From Clostridia bacterium (GTDB lineage Bacteria; Bacillota; Clostridia; Christensenellales; Christensenellaceae), in the NCBI GenBank assembly GCA_017531505.1, contig JAFXKX010000009.1:62001-126000 (forward strand): 64,000 nt of DNA, given 5' to 3'. The notes under the pieces were generated by a model. The model saw nothing but the letters and a program-made list of their open reading frames with translations, had not been told where the DNA came from and made no database searches. Positions 53,986 to 61,939 of the stretch are shown here, one piece after another. A program made the translations under genes and the position numbers. How positions within the stretch are numbered: position 1 is the first letter of the stretch; the number at the start of each line of letters is the position of its first letter.

Positions 53986-54798
53986 TTATTTGTTCCAAGG
54001 ATAATCATCAGGGTCGTCTGCCGTACGCATACCGCACTCCAGGCTGCGCATAAAATCCATATCCTGCTCTGACAGTTCAAAATCAAACAAATCGATGTTT
54101 TCCTGCATACGGGCCTTTTTGGTAGACTTCGGCACGATACTCAGGCCCTCCTGCAGCAGATACCGCAGGCATATTTGTGCAGTGGTCTTCCCGTACTTCT
54201 CTCCGACTTTTGCAATATCCGGATTCTGCAGCATATTACCGGTGCGCATCAACGGTCTCCATGCCTGTACCACGATCCCCTGCTCACGGCAGAAATCAAT
54301 GGTTTCCCGATCCATAAAGTATGTATGTGCCTCGATCTGATTGATCATCGGCTTGATCATTGCCTCTTTCAGAAGTTTTTCCAAATGGTGCTTCTTGAAA
54401 TTCGATACCCCGATGGCCTTGACGCGGCCTGCACGGTACAACGACTCCAGCGCCTTCCAGCGATTGAGAAATTCGTCACACGGCCAATGCAGCATATACA
54501 CATCTACGCGCCCCAACTGCTGTTCGCTCTGTTCAAACTCCTCCAATACACCTTTATAACCTTTTGCATCGTTCCAGACCTTACTGGTGATCAGTACCTG
54601 ATCCCGTACGCCCAGTACTTCAAAAGCGTCTTTCAATTCCGCCTCATTCTTATAGTATGAAGCAGAGTCAAACATACGATACCCGCAATCATACGCATCA
54701 CGGATAACGCGCTCCACGCTGTCATTATCATGAATGCGATACGTCCCAAAAACCACTTGGGGGACCTGTAATCCGTTATGTAATGTGCTGTACTGCAT
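53986..54798 (-). CDS. Aldo/keto reductase
   Basis: A 270-residue NAD(P)H-dependent oxidoreductase of the AKR superfamily. The catalytic tetrad is visible: aspartate and tyrosine in MFDSASYYKNE, lysine in LITSKVWND and histidine in YMLHWPCD. The cofactor segments GVSNFKKHHLEKLL and SIVPKSTKKARMQENI follow. Similar to plant-type AKR5 enzymes of bacteria; the carbonyl substrate is unknown. The gene precedes the regulator by 24 nt, on the same strand. Confidence 0.93.
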   Translation of the reverse strand: MQYSTLHNGLQVPQVVFGTYRIHDNDSVERVIRDAYDCGYRMFDSASYYKNEAELKDAFEVLGVRDQVLITSKVWNDAKGYKGVLEEFEQSEQQLGRVDVYMLHWPCDEFLNRWKALESLYRAGRVKAIGVSNFKKHHLEKLLKEAMIKPMINQIEAHTYFMDRETIDFCREQGIVVQAWRPLMRTGNMLQNPDIAKVGEKYGKTTAQICLRYLLQEGLSIVPKSTKKARMQENIDLFDFELSEQDMDFMRSLECGMRTADDPDDYPWNK

Positions 54799-54801
54799 GA
54801 C

Positions 54802-56106
54802 TTATCCTTTCTGTTCGGAGCGTTTCTTTACTTCACAAACAATTGCTGCCACAGATGCAACATCTTCCCATTCACACCATACCTTGAGGATACACTCTTC
54901 GGCATAATTGATGGAGGTAAACAATCCAAACCGGCTGCGTTTCTTTGCAGACAGGTCAATGATCTTCTTCATGACTTCCGCCTCTTTTTCGGTGCAGGCG
55001 ATCTCCATATTCACACGGTCTGCACCAAAAGAGCCCCTCAGATAGGAACTCTGCAGTTCCTGCGGGATCTCTGCTTTTACCGGCTCCGCCAAAGTTTCTT
55101 CTGCCGGATCAGCATCTTCTGCGATCTCTTCAAAATCCGCTTCTTCCTGCGGCAATTCTTCTGCCGGCTCCTCTGCAGGTGTTTCTGCCTGATTTTCTTC
55201 TTCCGCTGCGGCGATCTCTTCCGGACAGGTTTCTTCCGTTTCTGCTTCTGTTTCTGTCTCCGTTGCCGTTTCGGTTTCAGCCATCTGCAGTTCTTCTGCT
55301 TCCACCCCCGCAAAAGCCTCTTCTATGATCTGCTCTTCTTCGCTCAGCAGAACTTCTTCCTCCGCTTCAATATCGGTTTCTTCCGGAAGGATTTCCTCTT
55401 CTACCGTTTCTTCGATTTTTTCTTCCTGCGGACACACGCTCACAGCCGGTATCGCCTTGGACGCCTTCTGTTTGGGCGCTTCATAAAATTCTTCTTCCGC
55501 TTCCTCTGCCTCTGCCGCATCTTCTTCGGATTCCAGCATATCTTTTGCTTCATCCAATGCGGCATAGACTTTATTTTCATGATACTGACCAATGACATTG
55601 CCTGTCAGCAATACGATAATCGCCAACAGCAGCAGGCACAGCGCCATACTGAGCAAAATGCCGTATTTGCCTTCCATGATGGAAACAATGCGTCCCAATC
55701 CACCGACAGAATATGCCGCTTCGCCGCGCACCAGATCCATGGAAATATCCATATCTCCCAGTTGTTCTCCCAAATATACGGAGAGCATACCGTCATCTTT
55801 TACTTCCAATACATTTGCCAGATATAATTTGCTTGCAGTCTGTGCCTCGGCATGATAAAAGACGATCACATCCCCTGCTGCCAGTGTATTTTCCGATGCT
55901 TTTTTTGCCAGCACCACCGCGTTTTTATCAACGCCTTCGTAAATACCGTTGGACGAGCAGATGCCTGTCCCAAGGAAATAAGGCAATTCTCCCTCCCCTG
56001 CATCGCTGACCGCTATCACCACGGAAACAATTGCCATCATAAGCAACAGCACGCAAATAACGATCCCTATGATGCCGGGCGCCAGGCTTCTTTTCTTTCT
56101 TTCCAT
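54802..56106 (-). CDS. Signal-peptidase-like membrane protein with long acidic region, probably non-catalytic
   Basis: A 434-residue protein of unusual build. Membrane helix one (about 11-33), an extracellular region of about 110 residues whose order of strands (NAVVLAKK, TLAAGDVIVFY, YLANVLEV, LVRGEAAYSVGGLGRIV) recalls type I signal peptidases of the SipW kind, then membrane helix two (about 150-172). The catalytic pattern is absent: no SMEP and no THR before the valine. A region of about 150 residues rich in glutamate, with a TETETATETETEAETEE stretch, follows, and a compact C-terminal domain (about 360-434) ends the protein. I do not recognise the full-length family. AAGGAG lies upstream of the ATG. 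Confidence 0.7.
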   Translation of the reverse strand: MERKKRSLAPGIIGIVICVLLLMMAIVSVVIAVSDAGEGELPYFLGTGICSSNGIYEGVDKNAVVLAKKASENTLAAGDVIVFYHAEAQTASKLYLANVLEVKDDGMLSVYLGEQLGDMDISMDLVRGEAAYSVGGLGRIVSIMEGKYGILLSMALCLLLLAIIVLLTGNVIGQYHENKVYAALDEAKDMLESEEDAAEAEEAEEEFYEAPKQKASKAIPAVSVCPQEEKIEETVEEEILPEETDIEAEEEVLLSEEEQIIEEAFAGVEAEELQMAETETATETETEAETEETCPEEIAAAEEENQAETPAEEPAEELPQEEADFEEIAEDADPAEETLAEPVKAEIPQELQSSYLRGSFGADRVNMEIACTEKEAEVMKKIIDLSAKKRSRFGLFTSINYAEECILKVWCEWEDVASVAAIVCEVKKRSEQKG

Positions 56107-56268
56107 CTTCCTTGCTCCTTTATCTTATGCCGTATCTTTCCCGCTTACACCGCAGGATACACTTAAATTTATTATATTACACTTTCCGGCGAAAATCCAC
56201 CCTAAAGTATTTTTTCCTCCTTACAAGCACATCGCGGTTTCTTTTTTTGCCGTACCGTATCTTGCTTC

Positions 56269-56296
56269 TTGACAATCCCGTGGAATCCTATAAAAT
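56269..56296 (+). promoter_or_regulatory. Sigma-A promoter of ldh
   Basis: TTGACA (56269-56274) and TAAAAT (56291-56296), 16 bp apart, on the plus strand. A second TATAAT at 56301-56306 has no partner. The leader is about 94 nt. Confidence 0.6.
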
Positions 56297-56396
56297 AATA
56301 TATAATGGCTTGAAGTTTGTGATATAAAGCCTGATGGTTTTTATTTATTTTTGTTGTAACTAACTTACAGAGCTTATGGCTCAGAAGGGAAAACAA

Positions 56397-57350
56397 ATGT
56401 CTCAGATCAAAAAAGATAAAGTTGTTGTTATCGGTTCCGGCAACGTTGGTGAATCCGTTGCTTTTTCTCTCGCAGTAGGCGGCAAAGCTTCTGAAGTTGT
56501 CATCGTAGACATCGCAGAAGATCGTGCTCTGGGCAGCGTTCTGGATATCAATCACGGTCTGCCTTTCTACAGACAGCTGTCCGTACGTAAAGCCGGTTAC
56601 GAAGAGTGTGCTGATGCAGGTATCATCGTCGTTTCCGCAGGCGTAGCAAGAAAGCCCGGTCAGACCCGTCTGGATCTGGCAAAGGTCAATGTATCCATCG
56701 CAAAGAGCATCGCTCATAACATCATGGAATATGCGAAGGATCCTATCATTATCGTTATCTCCAACCCCGCTGACGTACTGACCTACGTAATCCAGAAAGA
56801 AACCGGCTTGCCCGCACACCGTGTCATCGGTACCGGCACCCTGCTGGATACCGCAAGATTCCGCTATGTACTGGCTGAAAAATGCAACGTAGCTATGACC
56901 GACGTAAATTCTTACGTACTGGGCGAACACGGCGACTCTCAGGTTCCCGTATGGAGCTCCGCTACCATCGCAGGTATCCCGCTGGCAGACTACTGCGCAC
57001 AGAAGGGTATCGATCTGGAACCCACCAAGGCAGAAATGACCGACGCTGTTAAGTTTGCAGGTGCTAAGGTCATCTCCCTCAAGGGCGCTACCTACCTCGG
57101 CGTTGCACTCAACACCGCTCAACTGATCAACACCATCCTGGGCAACGAAAATGCAATCCTGCCCGTATGCCATGTTGTAACCGAAGAGATCTTTGGTGAA
57201 TCCGACATCGCGATCAGCATGCCCTGCATCATCGATAACAACGGTATCAAAGATATGCTCAAGGTAAGCGTCTCCGCTGAAGAAGAAGAGCTGCTGCACA
57301 AGTCCGCAGGTATCCTCAAAGACTTCATCGGTCAGGCTATCAGCGAATAA
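56397..57350 (+). CDS. ldh: L-lactate dehydrogenase
   Basis: A 317-residue NAD-dependent dehydrogenase that reduces pyruvate to lactate, regenerating NAD in fermentation. It has the Rossmann motif VIGSGNVGESVAF, VSAGVARKPGQTRLDL with the substrate arginine, ISNPADVLTY, TLLDTARFRY and the catalytic histidine in LGEHGDSQVPVWS. The glutamine in the GQTR segment marks lactate rather than malate specificity. The ATG at 56397 has AAGGG 7 nt upstream; an earlier ATG at 56376 has none. It is transcribed alone, ends in a bidirectional terminator, and has strongly biased codons, as expected for high expression. Confidence 0.96.
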   Translation: MSQIKKDKVVVIGSGNVGESVAFSLAVGGKASEVVIVDIAEDRALGSVLDINHGLPFYRQLSVRKAGYEECADAGIIVVSAGVARKPGQTRLDLAKVNVSIAKSIAHNIMEYAKDPIIIVISNPADVLTYVIQKETGLPAHRVIGTGTLLDTARFRYVLAEKCNVAMTDVNSYVLGEHGDSQVPVWSSATIAGIPLADYCAQKGIDLEPTKAEMTDAVKFAGAKVISLKGATYLGVALNTAQLINTILGNENAILPVCHVVTEEIFGESDIAISMPCIIDNNGIKDMLKVSVSAEEEELLHKSAGILKDFIGQAISE

Positions 57351-57364
57351 GTAATCATTACAAT

Positions 57365-57397
57365 AAAAAACTCTCCACAATTGTGGAGAGTTTTTTT
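57365..57397. terminator. Bidirectional terminator between ldh and the peptidase gene
   Basis: CTCTCCACAA and TTGTGGAGAG (57371-57390) form a perfect palindrome, flanked by AAAAAA on the left and TTTTTTT on the right. It ends ldh on the plus strand and the glycyl radical enzyme run on the minus strand. Confidence 0.92.
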
Positions 57398-57401
57398 ATG
57401 T

Positions 57402-57956
57402 TTAAATAATACAACACTTTTCCTTTTCAATCACCAACGCCTGAGTATTTCCCAAATAAATCGTTTCTTTCCGGTGTATATCCGTCATCCCTATGGGTTC
57501 ACATATTTCCTCACTGCAATGCACTTTCATTGTAGTTTTCAATAATCCCAAATTTCCTTCCAGGTTATCTGCAAAAATCAATGACCCTGCACTTACTCCA
57601 ACCACTGTTCCTTTTTCTTCATCAATATATTGGAGCAATTGCTTTGAAAAACCATTTTCATTCATTCGTTTCAACAGATATTTTGTATCTCCTCCACAAA
57701 GGTAAACCACACCATATTTGTTTAACTCGCTTTGAGAAATACTTTCATGCAAATCGTATACTGTAATGTTCTCTTTCAAAATTCCGACTTTGAGCAAATC
57801 CTTCATACATTTGGGCAAGACCTCAATTGCATCTGCATTGATCGCTGCCACCGGTATAAATAATGCTTTTACTCGTGCAGCATCTCCTAAAAATTCTCTG
57901 AAACGGTTTTCGATCGCAGCTGTTTCTAATCCACAAGAGGTTAATAAAACTTTCAT
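57402..57956 (-). CDS. Peptidase S51 (dipeptidase E-like) family protein
   Basis: A 184-residue protein of the class I glutamine amidotransferase-like fold. VVYLCGGDTKYLLKRM and the nucleophile elbow TVVGVSAGSLIFADN are typical of S51 peptidases (GxSAG). It is shorter than PepE (about 230) and ends in a free CCII; a catalytic histidine is probably the one in VHCSEE or DIHRKE. The gene is visibly poorer in G+C (about 32-35 percent in counted lines) than its surroundings, and could have been acquired. It is the last gene of the minus run. Confidence 0.8.
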   Translation of the reverse strand: MKVLLTSCGLETAAIENRFREFLGDAARVKALFIPVAAINADAIEVLPKCMKDLLKVGILKENITVYDLHESISQSELNKYGVVYLCGGDTKYLLKRMNENGFSKQLLQYIDEEKGTVVGVSAGSLIFADNLEGNLGLLKTTMKVHCSEEICEPIGMTDIHRKETIYLGNTQALVIEKEKCCII

Positions 57957-57979
57957 TTCTTGGAGTTCCTTTACTAAAT

Positions 57980-58258
57980 CTATTCTTCCTTATGATTGAC
58001 TGCTTTATCTATTTCTCGGATCGCTTCGTTCCACAGATCAACATTTTCGCTGTGTGGTTCTCTTTTGACAAGATCGTAGCATTCCCGTCTTACATCTGCA
58101 AAGAACGCCACATAATCTTCAAATACATCTGCAGAAATGTATATTTGTCCGCTTTGTTTTTGCAAAAGTTTATAACTTTCTAACTGCACAAAGGGAAAGT
58201 ATGCTGCATTCTCTTTCAGATGTTCATGCATTTGCATTTTTGTCATATTATAACCCAT
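57980..58258 (-). CDS. Uncharacterised 92-residue protein
   Basis: A hydrophilic, helical, mildly acidic protein with no signal peptide or known motif: FPFVQLESYKLLQKQSG then DVFEDYVAFFADVRRECYDL and a charged end NHKEE. The ATG at 58258 has GGAG 7 nt upstream. G+C is low (about 38 percent in a counted line). It lies between the glycosidase-like gene and the S51 peptidase; no function can be given. Confidence 0.65.
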   Translation of the reverse strand: MGYNMTKMQMHEHLKENAAYFPFVQLESYKLLQKQSGQIYISADVFEDYVAFFADVRRECYDLVKREPHSENVDLWNEAIREIDKAVNHKEE

Positions 58259-58300
58259 TGTTTATCTCCGGTATCCTCTAACAGATTTGCTATGGGCTTC

Positions 58301-61021
58301 TCAGTTGCACATATACAGATCTATCACATGCTTGCCTGCAGTACTATAGGGCAAGTGTCCGTCAAAAGCCTTACCGTCCAACTGCAGTTCTGCCTGCGTA
58401 CCCCAGCCATGTACACGGATATCCAGTTCCATATCGCGGCACTTCAGGCCGCAAAGCTGCATATCTGCCAGTTTTTCGGGGATCGCCGGTGCAAAATGCA
58501 GGCCTTCGCCATCCCAGGATAAGCCGATGCAGGCATTGATAAAGAACCCGACAAAAGAAGAAGCGTGCCATACCATGCCCGGCCAACGCCATGCCTTACC
58601 GGTATCATTATCGATCACTTCATGGAACGTCTTATTCATAATGCAATTTCGCACCTGCTGGAAGATAAATTCTTCTACCAGATCCAATCTGCCGGCCTGA
58701 CCTGCCGCAACTGCCATACCCAGCGTCCAGGATACCCAGCAGCAACCCCAGAAGTGATTCTTTTCCTTACGGAAAGGATACCATGTCAGACCAAAATAAG
58801 ACATTCTCTTTTGGATCTCGTCCAGCAGACGCTCTCTCTGTTCCGGCAGCGCGATATCAAAACGCGGCCAGATCGCCAGTTCCATACCGGTGGCTTCCCA
58901 CAATCCTTCACGGAATGCCTGACTGCCGACAGGACCGGTGGTGTAATACCCCTTTTCTTCATTCCAGTACAATGTTTTTACCTGCGCGAGGATTTCCTTG
59001 CCGCGCGCTTCCCACAGCATCTGCTTTTCCGGATACATCGCAGTTTCTTTGCAAATATTGGCCGCCGCCAGATACATATATCCGTAAAACACTTCGGTAC
59101 CCATGCAATAGCCTTCTGCCTCGGTATCCGGGAATGCATCCTGTGCAGGGCAGTTATTGGCGATCACCAATTTCTTATCTGCATCATAATGGGCATCCGC
59201 CTTCTGCGCCAGACGTACGATATCCGGCAGCACTTCATACAGCAGTGTCTTATCCCCCTGGAGCAGATAATAATCCCAGATCGCCACAGCCGGCATAGCC
59301 GCACCATCGTCACCGTTATCAAAACCCGCCTTTGTGATATAGATCAGCGTCCGCCGCATGACCTCGGGCGACAACAAATTCTGTGTACGCAAGGCAGCCT
59401 GCGCCGCATCACGCATCCATACACCAAAGCCTTCCCCTTTTCCATGGAACAGACCTGCATTGAGCAAGCCTTTCTGCCCCGGCAGATTATACTCGGGCAA
59501 GGCATTCTTATACATGACATCGGTTGCGATATTATACGCCGCCTCTACAACAGGATATTTGCAATACAGGCGGGGATAGTTCAGTTTTGCTTCACCGGTC
59601 TTCCATATCTCCTGACGATCCATGACACGGGTCATGTCTCCCCACGGAGTCTGCCGCCATTCAAATTCTTCCGTCACACGTACAGGAGAGATCACGGTAT
59701 CTCCATCCGGCGTCCATGCACAGGGCGGCCCATAAATATCATCCTCAACCCCGTTGGCAAATACCGTATAATCCGGCGTCCGGAACAATACTTCTCCCCG
59801 TTCCAAAGATTCCGTCAGTTTACGGCTTTCTGCATCCCAGCGGGCATTTCTGAGACCGTAAATGTACAGCGAAATGATGTTTGCGGTATCTCCATCACAA
59901 TTGATTGCAAAATAAGGTTCCCTTACCTGTACCTGATCAAAGGAGTCGTTATCGATATTGTCTACCTGTGCACTGCGTTCTTCTTCCACATTGCCGATCC
60001 CCTGCGGCATATTGATCAGCATCGCCTGACCGGATTGCGTAAACAACATCTGCGCACAGCGGTCATAGTACCATCGTAATTGCAGCTTGCCGTTTTCGGC
60101 AGGTACGCGTATTGCATATTCGCCACAGCGCAAACTGCTGGTCAATGCTTCCCAATGCCAGATCTTGCCGCAGAAATCAAACGAGATATGGCGTTCTTTG
60201 CCGACAAACATCTCCAATACCACTTCTGCACCTTGCGCTCTTACATCATCGCAAGTACCGTCTTTCGGCAAAATCACAATATTTGGCCAGTTGCTGGGCG
60301 CAGTACGGAACCGCATCTCAAATTCAAACCGCTCGGTAATGGGCTTGCAATACCACGTCCGCTGCCATACCCGCAGTTTCTCCAAAGCCGCCAACGGTCG
60401 CACGCCCTGCGCATCTGCGCAAACCGGGATGCTCAGTACATTGCCAATCGGCAAAGGGGAATCCTTCAGCGGTGCGGATAACGCCCACTGCACACCCTCT
60501 GTGCCAAATACCGCCTCAACATCACCGCTCCAGTGATGCTCATTGTCTGTTACAAGCGCAGGACAATCCTCTGCTGCGATCTGCCCGGTCGACCAGTGCA
60601 GCAGATCTTTGCTGCTGACCTCATAGGTCTGCTGCAGAGAGGTGCCAAAAGGAACAGCTGTATACTGCAGCGTCCATTTACCGTTCCGGCATCCCAGACC
60701 TGTCACCTTTGCAATGGTACCGTCTGCCGGTGCAAAGAACAAATGCGGGCGCAGATCCTCTTCATACGTCCATGCCGGCAAAGTGTCTTTGGTATATACC
60801 GCCTGCAGCCAACCGGATTGTGCTGTAATCGTCAGCTGTTTTCCCCATACTTCCTGCGGCAGCGAAACAGCGGTCCATACATCCGCTCTTTCTCGTGCCA
60901 ATCGGGCATCAAACTGCATTAATACCCCCTCTTCGGCAGCAATACAAACCGTCTGCGGGTCTGCATCCCGCTGGATGGGCAAATATACTCTCTTCTTTGC
61001 TTGCACGGTAACTTGTAACAT
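58301..61021 (-). CDS. Cytosolic glycosidase-like protein with (alpha/alpha)6 barrel
   Basis: A 906-residue protein without signal peptide. The first about 440 residues are strand-rich, with segments such as FEFEMRFRTAPSNWP and VFANGVEDDIYGPPCAW that fit beta-sandwich domains. The C-terminal half (about 480-840) has the repeated helical pattern of six-hairpin glycosidases: EGFGVWMRDAAQAALRTQN, GDDGAAMPAVAIWDYYLLQG, AEGYCMGTEVFYGYMYLA, EEKGYYTTGP and HFWGCCWVSWTLGMAVA, with several acidic residues suited to acid-base catalysis. A small strand domain ends the protein. The family within this clan (GH63/GH78-like) cannot be assigned. It follows the activase gene by 15 nt; GAGGAG is 5 nt before the ATG. 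It may release or process the substrate of the glycyl radical enzyme. Confidence 0.75.
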   Translation of the reverse strand: MLQVTVQAKKRVYLPIQRDADPQTVCIAAEEGVLMQFDARLARERADVWTAVSLPQEVWGKQLTITAQSGWLQAVYTKDTLPAWTYEEDLRPHLFFAPADGTIAKVTGLGCRNGKWTLQYTAVPFGTSLQQTYEVSSKDLLHWSTGQIAAEDCPALVTDNEHHWSGDVEAVFGTEGVQWALSAPLKDSPLPIGNVLSIPVCADAQGVRPLAALEKLRVWQRTWYCKPITERFEFEMRFRTAPSNWPNIVILPKDGTCDDVRAQGAEVVLEMFVGKERHISFDFCGKIWHWEALTSSLRCGEYAIRVPAENGKLQLRWYYDRCAQMLFTQSGQAMLINMPQGIGNVEEERSAQVDNIDNDSFDQVQVREPYFAINCDGDTANIISLYIYGLRNARWDAESRKLTESLERGEVLFRTPDYTVFANGVEDDIYGPPCAWTPDGDTVISPVRVTEEFEWRQTPWGDMTRVMDRQEIWKTGEAKLNYPRLYCKYPVVEAAYNIATDVMYKNALPEYNLPGQKGLLNAGLFHGKGEGFGVWMRDAAQAALRTQNLLSPEVMRRTLIYITKAGFDNGDDGAAMPAVAIWDYYLLQGDKTLLYEVLPDIVRLAQKADAHYDADKKLVIANNCPAQDAFPDTEAEGYCMGTEVFYGYMYLAAANICKETAMYPEKQMLWEARGKEILAQVKTLYWNEEKGYYTTGPVGSQAFREGLWEATGMELAIWPRFDIALPEQRERLLDEIQKRMSYFGLTWYPFRKEKNHFWGCCWVSWTLGMAVAAGQAGRLDLVEEFIFQQVRNCIMNKTFHEVIDNDTGKAWRWPGMVWHASSFVGFFINACIGLSWDGEGLHFAPAIPEKLADMQLCGLKCRDMELDIRVHGWGTQAELQLDGKAFDGHLPYSTAGKHVIDLYMCN

Positions 61022-61036
61022 TTGGGCTCCTCTCTT

Positions 61037-61939
61037 TTAATCGATCAGCACACTTTCACACACCGACTGAAATTGCTTTGAAAAAGACTGCATCTGTGCA
61101 TCCGTCGGAACTGCAAACCGCTGCATCTCCTTTGCAAACCGCCGACCTTTCTCAATGCCAAAATCATGGTATGTCAGCAAATTGATCTGCTTTATCGATG
61201 CACGGACAGGCAGCAGCAGTTTTACAATATTCGCCATTTCCTCCTCGGTATCGTTGACGCCTCCGATCACCGGGATACGAATATAAAGCGGTTTATATTC
61301 TGCCAGACGATACAGATTTTGCAGGATCCTGTCATTGCCAGCCCCTGTATACTTTTTGTGCTTTTGGCAATCTGCCATTTTCACATCTACCAAAAACAGT
61401 TCTGCATACGGCAATGCCTTTTCTACAGAATCCCACGGTACATTCAGCGCCGTATCAATGGCAGTCGGGATCCCCTCTGCCTGCAATTGCTTTGCCGCTT
61501 CCGCAACAAAATCCGCCTGCAACAGCGGTTCTCCTCCCGAGAAAGTCACACCGCCTCCCGAAGTTTGATACAAGGTCTTATCCCGCAGCACTTCCTCCAG
61601 CACTTGTTCTGCGCTTTTGATATATCCGCATTGTTCCATCGCGCCGGCATAACAAACCTGTGCGCATTCGGTACAGTGCATACATTGATCGGCGCAAAAC
61701 AAATGCAGGCCTTCGGGTCCTGCCAGCTGAGCACCGTTGCTGCACACCTGTATACAGGCGCCGCAGCCGATACACTTTTTTTCATCATACAGCATCTGTA
61801 TTCTGTTGTCTATAGATTCCGGATTATGGCACCAGGCACAGCGCAGGCTACACCCTTTGAGAAACACCGTAGTGCGGATCCCCGGCCCATCATGCAAAGA
61901 AAAATGCTGTATATTATAAATCAAAGCTTCCATACTCAT
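61037..61939 (-). CDS. Glycyl radical enzyme activating protein (radical SAM)
   Basis: A 300-residue activase that uses S-adenosylmethionine and a [4Fe-4S] cluster to place a glycyl radical on its partner. It has the opening HDGPGIRTTVFLKGC, the radical SAM cluster motif CSLRCAWC, two extra ferredoxin-like clusters (CIGCGACIQVC and CMHCTECAQVC), SGGGVTFSGGEPLLQ and LFLVDVKMAD. The ferredoxin insertion separates it from the short PflA type. The start overlaps the stop codon of the glycyl radical enzyme gene (ATGA). Confidence 0.95.
   Translation of the reverse strand: MSMEALIYNIQHFSLHDGPGIRTTVFLKGCSLRCAWCHNPESIDNRIQMLYDEKKCIGCGACIQVCSNGAQLAGPEGLHLFCADQCMHCTECAQVCYAGAMEQCGYIKSAEQVLEEVLRDKTLYQTSGGGVTFSGGEPLLQADFVAEAAKQLQAEGIPTAIDTALNVPWDSVEKALPYAELFLVDVKMADCQKHKKYTGAGNDRILQNLYRLAEYKPLYIRIPVIGGVNDTEEEMANIVKLLLPVRASIKQINLLTYHDFGIEKGRRFAKEMQRFAVPTDAQMQSFSKQFQSVCESVLID

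Noticed and set aside
56317-56322. TTGTGA in the ldh leader as a Rex (NADH-sensing) operator
   Set aside because: Only one half-site is present; the inverted TCACAA half is missing.
58253-58292. CCCAT/ATGGG pairing before the 92-residue gene, as another start-enclosing stem
   Set aside because: Only five pairs match, which is expected by chance.
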